This document shows positions 8,342-15,586 of a stretch of 24,025 nucleotides of DNA, in pieces. The DNA lies in NCBI RefSeq assembly GCF_937981445.1, contig NZ_CALJON010000002.1, positions 1 to 24,025 of the forward strand, read 5' to 3'. Both the position numbers and the translations under genes were made by a program. Each line of letters begins with the position of its first letter. Positions within the stretch are counted from its first letter, which is position 1. The DNA comes from an uncultured Veillonella sp. (GTDB taxonomy: Bacteria > Bacillota > Negativicutes > Veillonellales > Veillonellaceae). The notes under the pieces were generated by a model. That model had not been told where the DNA came from. It saw only the letters and a program-made list of their open reading frames with translations, and did no database searches.

Positions 8342-8572
8342 ATGAGTCGTATTCACAAAGAACATTTACAAGCAGGCTATATATTCGGCGACTTACATAA
8401 TGACGAATATATTTATCTTCCTGCTGGTGAAGTGGGCACTGATAATCCTCTCTGCGTCTTAGAGCGACATAAGACCTATGAAGATATTAGCTTGGAAGAG
8501 GCTGCTCATTTAATAGATAAATTGAGCTTGCGCCCTTGTACACATCCTTCCTTAGGGAAAAAATCATTTTAA
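8342..8572 (+). CDS. Small hypothetical protein (76 aa)
   Basis: I do not recognise this family. The ATG has a good AAAAGGAG site and follows the phosphoesterase by 28 bases, so translation is likely. The protein is soluble and acidic to neutral: YIFGDLHNDEYIYLPAGEVG, a Glu/Leu-rich helix EDISLEEAAHLIDKL at about 47-61, and a short basic tail. FGDLHNDE is reminiscent of a phosphoesterase motif, but no other metal motif is present. It is followed by a tandem repeat and a strong terminator, making it the last gene of the block. Confidence 0.7.
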   Translation: MSRIHKEHLQAGYIFGDLHNDEYIYLPAGEVGTDNPLCVLERHKTYEDISLEEAAHLIDKLSLRPCTHPSLGKKSF

Positions 8573-8620
8573 CATGAATCAAACTGTGCCAAGTGTTACT
8601 CATAAACTAACGTGCGTCAA

Positions 8621-8692
8621 CTCAATATAGCATATTAGCTTACTATAGCACATTAGCTCAATACAACACATGAGCTCAATATAATACGTGCC
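8621..8692. repeat. Four tandem 18-bp repeats
   Basis: Four adjacent degenerate 18-bp units start at 8621, 8639, 8657 and 8675, with consensus CTCAATATAGCACATTAG. They lie between the small 8342 gene and its terminator. There are no spacers, so this is not a CRISPR. The rest of 8573-8912 is AT-rich with only the terminator. Confidence 0.8.
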
Positions 8693-8709
8693 AACTTCAT
8701 ATATATACC

Positions 8710-8746
8710 AAAACTGCTGAAGAGCTAAGCTCCTCAGCAGTTTTTT
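8710..8746 (+). terminator. Intrinsic terminator of the 6721-8572 gene block
   Basis: AAAACTGCTGA (8710-8720) pairs with TCAGCAGTTTT (8734-8744), continued inward by GAGCT/AGCTC after one mismatch, then TTTTTT. Strong in the plus direction. Confidence 0.88.
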
Positions 8747-8912
8747 GTATGTGCAACTCACTCTATTCGTATGTACAAATTATAAATAGTCAGATTACAC
8801 TGTGTATATGTTCACTTATGCATAAAATAGTCAAATTGCACAATATCAGTATTATGCTCTACAGGTCAATATAAGTAACCGTTTCCACCGCATCTTAGTA
8901 AGAAGTAAACTC

Positions 8913-9257
8913 TTAGTCTTCAGAGCCAAATGGAATTAGCTTTTGCGCTTGATCGCGGTGCATTGGCTTAATAAAGCGATTAGCTACTTTAAAGGCTAAT
9001 GCTATTACAGCCGCATCATCAATCCAGCCAGCAAAAGGAATTCGATCTGAAATAACATCGATTGGTAATACTAAATAACCTAATGCACCAGCAATAACGG
9101 CTTTTACATATTTAGGGGTATCAGGGTCGCGGAAGCAATAGAATAAAATGCAGGCACGACGTAGAAATACTACATTTTTCCCAACGCCATTTGCAAAATG
9201 CATAAATTTATCAGATGAGAAAAATTTTGCATATTTAAGAAGTTTTAAAGGGTTCAT
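8913..9257 (-). CDS. DUF1232 (YkvA-like) membrane protein
   Basis: A 114-residue protein containing the DUF1232 domain: RDPDTPKYVKAVIAGALGYLVLPIDVISDRIPFAGWIDDAA in essence, at about residues 43-85, with the family's YLVLPIDxI and DDAA signatures and one or two membrane segments. Function is not known for the family. ATG start after GGAGTG. It lies 44 bases downstream of the LEA-like gene on the same strand and is probably co-transcribed with it, suggesting a shared envelope role. Confidence 0.85.
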   Translation of the reverse strand: MNPLKLLKYAKFFSSDKFMHFANGVGKNVVFLRRACILFYCFRDPDTPKYVKAVIAGALGYLVLPIDVISDRIPFAGWIDDAAVIALAFKVANRFIKPMHRDQAQKLIPFGSED

Positions 9258-9301
9258 ACATTACACTCCCATATTCTAAGTATACTTATACTCTGTAAAA
9301 A

Positions 9302-10741
9302 CTATTTTTTAAGCTCAGTTTTTACAGCTTCCGCTTTATCTACTAATTCATCTTTTTTAGCCACCGCTTGATCTTTTAAGTCTTCGGTTTTTTCTAATGC
9401 CTCAGCTTTAAGAGCTTCAGCCTTATCTAAGGCCTGGTCTTTTAAATCTTTTGCTTGACCTACAACATCATCAATTTTAGCCTTTACAGTGTCAGCAGTA
9501 TCCTTAGCCTCACCTTTTGCATCATCAGCCTTAGTAGCTAAATTATCTTTTACTTCATGCACTTTAGCAGCTACAGTTTCTTTTACATCTTGCACTGTGC
9601 TTGCTACAGCTTCTTTTGCATCTTGTGCTTTATTCACAACTACATCTTTAGCATCTTGTGCTTTATTTACTACAACTTCTTTGGCATCTTGTGCTTTATT
9701 TACTACTACTTCTTTAGCTTCGCTTACCTTGTCGCTCACTACAGCAGTAGCATCAGCTACAGTAGCTTTTACTGTTTCTACATGACCAGCTACAGTCGAT
9801 TTAACTTCGCTCACATGGTCTGATACAGTTGACTTAATAGCATGTACTTGATCTGGCATATTGGATTTCACATCGCTTACATGGTCAGCTACTTGTCCTT
9901 TCACGCCACTTACTTTTTCAACAACTACTTCACTTGCTGTAGTAGCAGCTGTTCCCGCTGCATCTGCGGCTAAATCAAGAGCTGAACTACCAAGTGTAGC
10001 AAGTAAAGAACCAATGCCACTTAACGCATGTTTTGCATTATCCACAAAATCATTATTGGAATCAGAGCCACTGCCTTTGCCAACTACACTCGCTACAGCA
10101 GCGCCTACAACGCCTACAACAGCTTCTTTTAAAGAACCAAGACGACTTAGTAAGTCACCATTTAATAAATTACCTAAGGTATTGCCACTTAAACCTAAGA
10201 ATTGATCACTATCTACGCCCGCTTCAGCTAAGAAATCCTTACCTTCATCGCCAAGTGGTTTAGAACGCATAGGATTATTAATCAATGTAGTAGCTGTTGT
10301 TTTAACATGGTCAAAAATAGCAAGCATGCGCTCTCTATACTCAGAGAAGTCACCTGGCATTGGCATGCCACTTTCTACCCAGAACTTAGCTGCCTTGCCT
10401 ACAGCATAGGTTAAGCATACAGCTAATGGAATTTTTACCTTAGGATTAGGGAATACTGAAGTCAGTAATGCACTTACTAAGCTACCCCCAAGCCCTCCTA
10501 AGAAACCAATAATAGCACCAGCACTCAAGCTATGACCATATACTTGAGCAATTTTACTTACCATATAGGCATCATTAGCAATTAACGCAGTAGTGCTTAA
10601 TTTAGGGGCCATTACAAGAACACCCGCACGAGCTGCTGCCCAACGGCAAATCGATTCAATTTCCGCATCTCTAGCAGCAATTTCAGCTTCTACTTCTTGC
10701 ATCAACTCTTCATGGGGTAATAAATTTTTACTCTCTTCCAT
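9302..10741 (-). CDS. Hydrophobic-domain protein with long LEA-like 11-mer coiled tail
   Basis: A 479-residue protein with two halves. Residues 35-125 form a hydrophobic, Gly/Ala-rich region (SAGAIIGFLGGLGGSLVSAL and IPLAVCLTYAVGKAAKF) resembling DUF697/YcjF-type domains. From about 280 to 479 the chain is Ala/Lys/Asp/Val-rich, with no proline after about 296, and with 11-residue periodicity: three near-exact copies of VVVNKAQDAKE at 345-377, then variants such as KAEALKAEALEKTEDLKDQA. This is the pattern of group 3 LEA or apolipoprotein-like amphipathic helices, often tied to membrane surface binding or desiccation protection. ATG start after AAAGGAG. The DUF1232 gene follows. Function is not established; the N-terminal family assignment is tentative. 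Confidence 0.72.
   Translation of the reverse strand: MEESKNLLPHEELMQEVEAEIAARDAEIESICRWAAARAGVLVMAPKLSTTALIANDAYMVSKIAQVYGHSLSAGAIIGFLGGLGGSLVSALLTSVFPNPKVKIPLAVCLTYAVGKAAKFWVESGMPMPGDFSEYRERMLAIFDHVKTTATTLINNPMRSKPLGDEGKDFLAEAGVDSDQFLGLSGNTLGNLLNGDLLSRLGSLKEAVVGVVGAAVASVVGKGSGSDSNNDFVDNAKHALSGIGSLLATLGSSALDLAADAAGTAATTASEVVVEKVSGVKGQVADHVSDVKSNMPDQVHAIKSTVSDHVSEVKSTVAGHVETVKATVADATAVVSDKVSEAKEVVVNKAQDAKEVVVNKAQDAKDVVVNKAQDAKEAVASTVQDVKETVAAKVHEVKDNLATKADDAKGEAKDTADTVKAKIDDVVGQAKDLKDQALDKAEALKAEALEKTEDLKDQAVAKKDELVDKAEAVKTELKK
9611..9709 (-). repeat. Three 33-bp tandem repeats coding the 11-mer VVVNKAQDAKE
   Basis: Three consecutive near-identical 33-bp units encode residues 345-377 of the LEA-like protein. 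Their near identity at DNA level, unlike the flanking degenerate 11-mers, points to recent copy-number change. Confidence 0.85.
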
Positions 10742-10937
10742 TTATATCGCTCCTTTATGTCTTATACAGTATATTATTTATGTACTAAAATGCATATAAT
10801 ATAAGTCTTTATGACTTACTTAGCCTAAAGGCATAGCAAGCCATAAGAACTACAAAATGATACTCTATATATTAAATTCGATATAAAATCTATATTTCCT
10901 CTTTAAAGTTTAATTTTTGACAAAATTTGTCTCATTA

Positions 10938-11705
10938 TTACCAACTTGTTAAACCACCATCAATGGTCCAAGCGGCGCCTGTAACAAACGACGCTTTATC
11001 ACTTAGTAAGAAGGCAATAACCTCGCCTATCTCGTTAGGCTTTGCTATACGACCTAAAGGATAGTGCATGGCCATCTCTTCCAGTGCTTCTTCGGCACTT
11101 TGATTGCTTTCCGCCAATTGCTTGGCCACGATTGATGTATCCACATCGCCAGGGCACACACAATTAACACGCACATCATGAACAGCCATTTCTAAAGCTA
11201 AAGATTTTGTGAAACTTACAATAGCTCCCTTAGACGCTCCATATACAGTACAGGATACATTGCCTTGTAAACCCGCATCACTAGATACCGTTACAATGCT
11301 CCCTTTACTGCGTCTCAAATAAGGTGCTGCTGCCTGGCATAGAAAAACAGTTCCTTTCACATTGGTGCCAAACATTTCATCAAAGGCCGCTTCACTTACA
11401 TCATCGAGTAATTCTTCTTTATAAAAGCCTGCTGCCGTCACCAAAGCACTAAGCCCACCAAAGAGGCGTACCGTTTCTTCTACAATGCGGCGACAGTTCA
11501 TAACTTTGCTCACATCGCCTTGTACAAATCGCACTTTAGATGAAATTCGTCGTAATTTTACAACCGCTTCTTGCCCCACATGTTCATTGCGTCCATTTAT
11601 GACTACGCTCCAGCCTTCTTTTAACAATAATTGGGCTGTAGCAAAACCAATGCCTGATGTGCCACCGCTAATCAGGGCCACTTGATTGTCTCCATGAATG
11701 GGCAT
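10938..11705 (-). CDS. Short-chain dehydrogenase/reductase (FabG-like)
   Basis: A 255-residue classical SDR, an NAD(P)-dependent cytosolic oxidoreductase. The cofactor motif GGTSGIG is at residues 14-20, with Asn115 in GTNVKG. The catalytic serine lies in TVSSDAG (139-145) and the Tyr155-x3-Lys159 pair in YGASK. The usual NNAG reads TAAG (90-93). PGDVDT and a C-terminal GAAWTIDGG match 3-oxoacyl-ACP reductase or sugar/alcohol dehydrogenase relatives. ATG start after AGGTAGGTG. No fatty-acid synthesis genes are nearby, so a true FabG role is not supported; substrate unknown. TauE/SafE lies 78 bases upstream on the same strand. Confidence 0.9.
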   Translation of the reverse strand: MPIHGDNQVALISGGTSGIGFATAQLLLKEGWSVVINGRNEHVGQEAVVKLRRISSKVRFVQGDVSKVMNCRRIVEETVRLFGGLSALVTAAGFYKEELLDDVSEAAFDEMFGTNVKGTVFLCQAAAPYLRRSKGSIVTVSSDAGLQGNVSCTVYGASKGAIVSFTKSLALEMAVHDVRVNCVCPGDVDTSIVAKQLAESNQSAEEALEEMAMHYPLGRIAKPNEIGEVIAFLLSDKASFVTGAAWTIDGGLTSW

Positions 11706-11783
11706 ACTATCACCTACCTCTTATTTTTACACTTATAATATAATTATATACTACTCTTTATAGAATTACCAATTTCTACCGAC

Positions 11784-12557
11784 TTACCAATGAGTTATTA
11801 AATAATCATATATCATCTTTGCTAGCATGCAAGTGGTCATAGTGATAAATACAAATCGAACGAGGCCAGCCCCTTTACGAATGGCTAAGCGCGCTCCAAA
11901 ATTGGCTCCAATAATTTGCCCCACAGCGGCAGATAAACCATATAAATAATTTACATGGCCCATACCAATAAAAATAATAAGGGACGCCACATTACTAGCA
12001 AAATTCAAAAGTTTAGCATTACCAGAGGCAAATAAAAAGTTAAAGCCTCCATAAATAAACATAAAAATTAAAAAGGTCCCTGTTCCTGGCCCTACAAAAC
12101 CATCATAAAAGCCAATAGATAAGGCCCCTAATACTAAAAAGAACAATTTTTTACGGGATGCCCCTGTATAAGTACTTACAGAGCCCCAATCTTTTTTAAA
12201 GACTACAAAGACTAAAACGGCCACCAAAAGTACAATAATGATGGGCTTTAAATATAAGGGCGGAATACTCACTACTAACAAAGTCCCCAATATGGCGCCA
12301 ATGAAAGTAGCGGGCAATAATTTTTTCACTAAATTCCATTCAACTTTGCCTGATCGCGCATAAGCAATGGAAGCCGTTAATGCACCAAAAACACTGGATA
12401 ATTTATTGCTCCCCAAGGCAAAGCTAGGTGGTAAATTCGTAAGCAAAAAAGCCGGCACAGAGATTAAGCCGCCACCACCTACAATAGAATCAACAAAACC
12501 TGCCAATGCGCCAGCTAGTAATAATATGCCAGCTACTAAAAAATCGCCCTCTATCAT
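11784..12557 (-). CDS. TauE/SafE family membrane exporter
   Basis: A 257-residue polytopic protein of the TauE/SafE (DUF81) family, associated with export of sulfite, sulfoacetate or other small organic anions. The paired-repeat signature is visible: AGFVDSIVGGGGLISVPAFL near the N-terminus and SIGFYDGFVGPGTGTFLIF in the second half, with GSNKLSSVFG and SGNAKLLNFASN after each. About eight hydrophobic segments. The ATG at 12555-12557 follows GGGAGGAG at 12563-12570; an upstream TTG in frame would place that site inside the coding region, so it is rejected. Substrate unknown. Confidence 0.9.
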   Translation of the reverse strand: MIEGDFLVAGILLLAGALAGFVDSIVGGGGLISVPAFLLTNLPPSFALGSNKLSSVFGALTASIAYARSGKVEWNLVKKLLPATFIGAILGTLLVVSIPPLYLKPIIIVLLVAVLVFVVFKKDWGSVSTYTGASRKKLFFLVLGALSIGFYDGFVGPGTGTFLIFMFIYGGFNFLFASGNAKLLNFASNVASLIIFIGMGHVNYLYGLSAAVGQIIGANFGARLAIRKGAGLVRFVFITMTTCMLAKMIYDYLITHW

Positions 12558-12562
12558 TCGCT

Positions 12563-12570
12563 CTCCTCCC
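12563..12570 (-). promoter_or_regulatory. Ribosome-binding site deciding the TauE/SafE start
   Basis: GGGAGGAG on the minus strand, five bases before the ATG at 12555-12557. It fixes the start codon and excludes the in-frame TTG at 12570-12572. Confidence 0.85.
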
Positions 12571-12649
12571 AAAGTGATGCCCTATCACACCGTTGTACAG
12601 CTCTACGCCGTATTGCTTGGTCCCTTATATATTCCTATTATTTACGCTC

Positions 12650-12952
12650 TTATTTGTCCTTCTTTTTCATGCGACCGAGGACTGTTTTATACCCATCGGC
12701 ACCATAAACTAAGCAGCGTTTCACACGACTAATGGTGGCCGTGCTGGCACCCGTTGTTTCTACAATAGTATCATAGCTTTCACCAGCCTCTAACATGGAG
12801 GCTACTTCGAGACGCTGTGCCAAGGATTTTAATTCATTAATAGTGCAAATGTCTTCAAAAAATGCATAGCATTCTTCTACATTTTTTAAACTTAAAATCC
12901 CCTGAAACAATCTATCATTCATAGGGTTTCGTAACTTCTCATTAATACTCAT
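12650..12952 (-). CDS. YerC/YecD-type TrpR-like DNA-binding protein
   Basis: A 100-residue member of the YerC/YecD family related to the Trp repressor. The helical N-terminal part (FQGILSLKNVEECYAFFEDI) leads to a helix-turn-helix of the TrpR kind: LKSLAQRLEVASMLEAG followed by TGASTATISRVKR. The tail is basic (GRMKKKDK). It probably binds DNA as a dimer; its regulon is unknown. The ATG at 12950-12952 follows GAGGAGGG; a longer in-frame start would include that site and is rejected. It lies 92 bases upstream of the TauE/SafE gene on the same strand. Confidence 0.9.
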   Translation of the reverse strand: MSINEKLRNPMNDRLFQGILSLKNVEECYAFFEDICTINELKSLAQRLEVASMLEAGESYDTIVETTGASTATISRVKRCLVYGADGYKTVLGRMKKKDK

Positions 12953-12996
12953 ATTGTCCCTCCTCAACAAGGCTTTTCCTTCATTATATTACAGTG

Positions 12997-13043
12997 AGAA
13001 AAAAAGAAAAAGACTTTCGCACAAAAAAGTGTGAAAGTCTTTT
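12997..13043 (-). terminator. Intrinsic terminator of the metNI operon
   Basis: A 15-bp stem (13008-13022 with 13029-13043) with a 6-nt loop and one G-T pair. On the minus strand the stem is followed by TTTTTCTTTTTTTC. It ends the operon about 65 bases after metI, confirming that no metQ follows. Confidence 0.92.
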
Positions 13044-13107
13044 ATCTATTTTTTATACACTCTATAAAGCAGTAATAGACCTAGGTTAGTATTGCCTGCT
13101 AATTCTA

Positions 13108-13761
13108 TTAGCGCTTGTTAACTCGATGGGAAATATAATCCCCTACCATTTGAATTAATTGTACTAATACAATCAAAATTACAATGGTAGCCAACATTAC
13201 ATCAGCTTGGAATCGTTGATACCCATAGCGAATGGCAATATCCCCGAGACCGCCGCCTCCAATGGTACCAGCCATAGCAGAGAAGCCAATTAAGTTAACA
13301 ATCAAGACTGTAATATTATCCACAATAGTTGGTAGTGCTTCAGGAAGCAATACTTTTCGAATAATCTGTAATGGTGAAGCCCCCATAGCTTGAGCCGCTT
13401 CAATAACACCACTATTAATTTCGCGAATCGAAGTTTCCACTAAGCGCGCCAAGAACGGAATCGCCGCAATAGTCAAAGGTACACAAGCTGCCGTAGTACC
13501 AATCGAAGTCCCTGCAATTAAGCGAGTCAATGGAATAATGGCAACCATCAAGATAATAAAAGGTACGGAACGGAAAATATTTACAATAATGCTGAGAACA
13601 TGATTGATTGATTTATTCTCTAAAATATGTCCCTTCCCTGTAATAACTAAGATGACCCCTAAAGGAATACCAATGACACAGGCCATGATAGTAGACACTA
13701 AGGTCATGAGGACAGTTTGGCCAAGTCCTTCAATTAGAATTCTAATTATTTGCTCCGACAT
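13108..13761 (-). CDS. metI: Methionine ABC transporter permease MetI
   Basis: A 217-residue inner-membrane permease of the D/L-methionine ABC importer. It has about five transmembrane helices and the MetI-specific stretches FRSVPFIILMVAIIPLTR and GFSAMAGTIGGGGLGDIA. The EAA coupling motif reads EAAQAMGASPLQIIRKVLLPEA, the site contacting MetN. The ATG at 13759-13761 follows GAGGTG (13769-13774) by seven bases; an in-frame TTG six bases earlier is too close to that site. It overlaps the end of metN by 20 bases, implying translational coupling. Controlled by the SAM-I riboswitch upstream of metN. Confidence 0.95.
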   Translation of the reverse strand: MSEQIIRILIEGLGQTVLMTLVSTIMACVIGIPLGVILVITGKGHILENKSINHVLSIIVNIFRSVPFIILMVAIIPLTRLIAGTSIGTTAACVPLTIAAIPFLARLVETSIREINSGVIEAAQAMGASPLQIIRKVLLPEALPTIVDNITVLIVNLIGFSAMAGTIGGGGLGDIAIRYGYQRFQADVMLATIVILIVLVQLIQMVGDYISHRVNKR

Positions 13762-14787
13762 AGCCAATCACCTCACTTCCGATTTTTAATGATTTCAAGT
13801 ATTCAATACCTTCAATTTCTTTATCTCGCTCACCAGTCACTACAATAATCAGGTGACCAAAGCTTATATCTTGAATGTAATCTACGCCACCAAACAAAAT
13901 GCTCACATCAAGACCAAAACGGCGAATCATGCCCGCCACAATGGGCTCATCGGTTACATTACCGGTGAACTGAAGACGAATCAATGGATGTAATCCTTCA
14001 TGCCATTCAGTTTGTACATTGAGATGGCGCCATGCTTCTTCTGGTAGTTTACGGCTAATAATAGCACTAACGAATTCCTTAGTTGTTTTTTCTCGAGGAC
14101 TCGTAAATACATCAAGAACAGGGCCTTCTTCTAAAATAACGCCCCCTTCAATAACCGCTACACGATCGCAGATTTCTTTAATAACCTGCATTTCATGGGT
14201 AATAAGCACAATAGTTATTTTGAGCTTTTCATTAATATCTTTTAATAATTCTAAAATAGATTTTGTTGTTTGTGGATCAAGAGCTGATGTTGCTTCATCA
14301 CAAAGTAATACCTTTGGATTACTTGCTAAAGCGCGAGCAATACCAACACGTTGTTTTGTCCCCCAGAAAGCTGTGATGGATAATTGTCTAGCCGATCGCT
14401 CAATTTTACAATATCTAAAATTGGTAAAATACGCTCTTTAATTTCGGCCTTGCTAAGCCCTTGTAATTCTAATGGAAATGCTACATTTTCATAGACTGTG
14501 CGCGATGAGAGCAAGTTAAAATGTTGGAAAATCATGCCGATTTTCTTGCGTTGCTCACGAAGTGCTTTGTCACTTAATTTAGTCATGTCCACACCATCTA
14601 CTACAACAGCACCAGACGTAGGACTTTCGAGCATATTAATACAGCGAATTAAAGTGGATTTACCGGCCCCACTTTGACCGATAACCCCAAAGATTTCCCC
14701 TTCTTTTACAGAAAGGCTAATATCTTTTAAGGCTTCCACGCGGTTCGGGCCATCATAGACCTTACTAATATGTGTCAGCTCAATCAT
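13742..14787 (-). pseudogene. metN: Methionine ABC transporter ATPase MetN, broken by a one-base frameshift
   Basis: The cytosolic ATPase of the methionine importer. The N-terminal part carries the Walker A GQSGAGKST, Q-loop FQHFNLL and ABC signature LSGGQ. The frame then breaks at 14354-14357, where the coding strand has four A where five are needed. Restoring it gives LSGGQKQRVGIARALASNP, Walker B VLLCDEATSALDP, the switch His in LITHEM, and the C-terminal NIL/ACT-type methionine-binding domain, 348 residues in all against a usual ~343. ATG start after AGGAGA. Since the remainder is intact and under an intact riboswitch, a sequencing or assembly error is likely. Confidence 0.92.
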
Positions 14788-14819
14788 GTATATCTCTCCT
14801 TTTTCATTACGAATAACAA

Positions 14820-14850
14820 ATAAAAAAACTCTTCAAACACATGAAGAGTT
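14820..14850 (-). terminator. Riboswitch-controlled attenuator before metN
   Basis: On the minus strand AACTCTTCA-TGTGTT-TGAAGAGTT forms a 9-bp stem followed by TTTTTTTA. Its 5' arm (14841-14847) can instead pair with ATGAAGA (14857-14863) at the 3' side of riboswitch helix P1, forming an antiterminator when SAM is low. Confidence 0.9.
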
Positions 14851-14854
14851 AGCC

Positions 14855-14962
14855 TGTCTTCATCTGCCGAAGTTACCTTCGTTGGAATTGGCACCGTTCC
14901 AAATAGGATGGTTGCCGCGACGTCATTGGGCCATTCCCTCAGTCAACTCTTGATGAACTTAT
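14855..14962 (-). ncRNA. SAM-I riboswitch (S-box) upstream of metN
   Basis: The minus strand has the S-box core in order: TTCATCAAGAG (P1 5' side), GAGGGAATGGCCCAATGA (14923-14940), CGGCAACC (about 14910-14917), GGTGCCAATTCC (14884-14895) and the P1 3' side GATGAAGAC. SAM binding stabilises P1 and lets the attenuator at 14820-14850 form, turning off methionine uptake. A consensus promoter sits directly upstream. Confidence 0.95.
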
Positions 14963-14979
14963 GTTTTTTTCGTGATAAA

Positions 14980-15008
14980 ATCATATCATTACAACGCCTT
15001 ACTGTCAA
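14980..15008 (-). promoter_or_regulatory. Sigma-A promoter of the riboswitch-metNI unit
   Basis: On the minus strand a perfect TTGACA (15003-15008), 17 bases, then TATGAT (14980-14985), about 17 bases before the riboswitch begins. Confidence 0.88.
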
Positions 15009-15041
15009 TAGAGTAATTCCAATTAAGGGTATAGGATTTTT

Positions 15042-15551
15042 TCAACGACCAATCCCATTAAGTCTCGGAAAGACGAGTCGGGCAATCATAATGGCAAAGG
15101 TAGCCGTAATAATTTGCGGTATCGCCATAGAGGCTAATATGGCCGCCTTCATAGGCGCTGGCACAGCAATACTCAAAAACAATAATTGAAAGCCACCATA
15201 AAGTACAGCGCTTTTCATAAAGCCACACAGCAAAATCTGAATGATAATATGCCGTTGTTTTAAAAGTAAGGCTAAGGCTGCAAATACAGAATTGCCTATG
15301 CCCACTACAAATATAAAGGGAAATAAAGGCAGCATTCCCTGCATAAAGGCAACTACCGGCGTAACCCAAGCAATGATAAGACTACTCCTAAGACCATAAC
15401 GCCAAGTGGCCACTAGTAGGCATAAGCCCACCAGTGTGCCAATCACATACATACTCATGCTCATAGGTATGGGCACAAATAGACGTAAGCTTTGACTTAA
15501 TAAAGCCAAACCTAAGAGTAATGCCGTGCCCGTTAATTTATGTGCATTCAT
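15042..15551 (-). CDS. Small polytopic membrane protein, possibly an ECF-type S component
   Basis: A 169-residue protein with about five to six hydrophobic segments and few charged residues. LLSQSLRLFVPIP, IGTLVGLCLLVA, WVTPVVAFMQGMLPLFPFIFVVGIGN and a C-terminal PQIITATFAIMIARLVFPRL recall small substrate-binding S components of energy-coupling-factor vitamin transporters. No diagnostic motif proves this, and no ECF ATPase or T component is nearby. ATG start. It begins 35 bases after the D-amino-acid transaminase stop on the same strand, so the two are probably co-transcribed. It could equally be an uncharacterised membrane protein. Confidence 0.6.
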   Translation of the reverse strand: MNAHKLTGTALLLGLALLSQSLRLFVPIPMSMSMYVIGTLVGLCLLVATWRYGLRSSLIIAWVTPVVAFMQGMLPLFPFIFVVGIGNSVFAALALLLKQRHIIIQILLCGFMKSAVLYGGFQLLFLSIAVPAPMKAAILASMAIPQIITATFAIMIARLVFPRLNGIGR

Positions 15552-15586
15552 TCCATTAAAACTCCTTCAAAAACTCGCGTTAGCCC

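Noticed and set aside
8621..8692. CRISPR-like array
   Set aside because: The 18-bp units are directly adjacent with no unique spacers, and no cas genes are in the window.
9489..10263. Several plus-strand reading frames
   Set aside because: They are antisense shadows of the repetitive LEA-like gene and have biased, repetitive composition without initiation signals.
12570..12572. TTG start five codons upstream for the TauE/SafE gene
   Set aside because: It would place the GGGAGGAG ribosome-binding site inside the coding region; the ATG at 12555-12557 is correctly spaced.
14350..14362. Programmed ribosomal frameshift in metN
   Set aside because: The run is CAAAAC rather than A-AAA-AAC, and the family does not use frameshifting; a lost base is simpler.
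15058..15369. Second minus-strand reading frame inside the 15042-15551 gene
   Set aside because: It overlaps in another frame, is Cys/Tyr-rich and lacks a ribosome-binding site.
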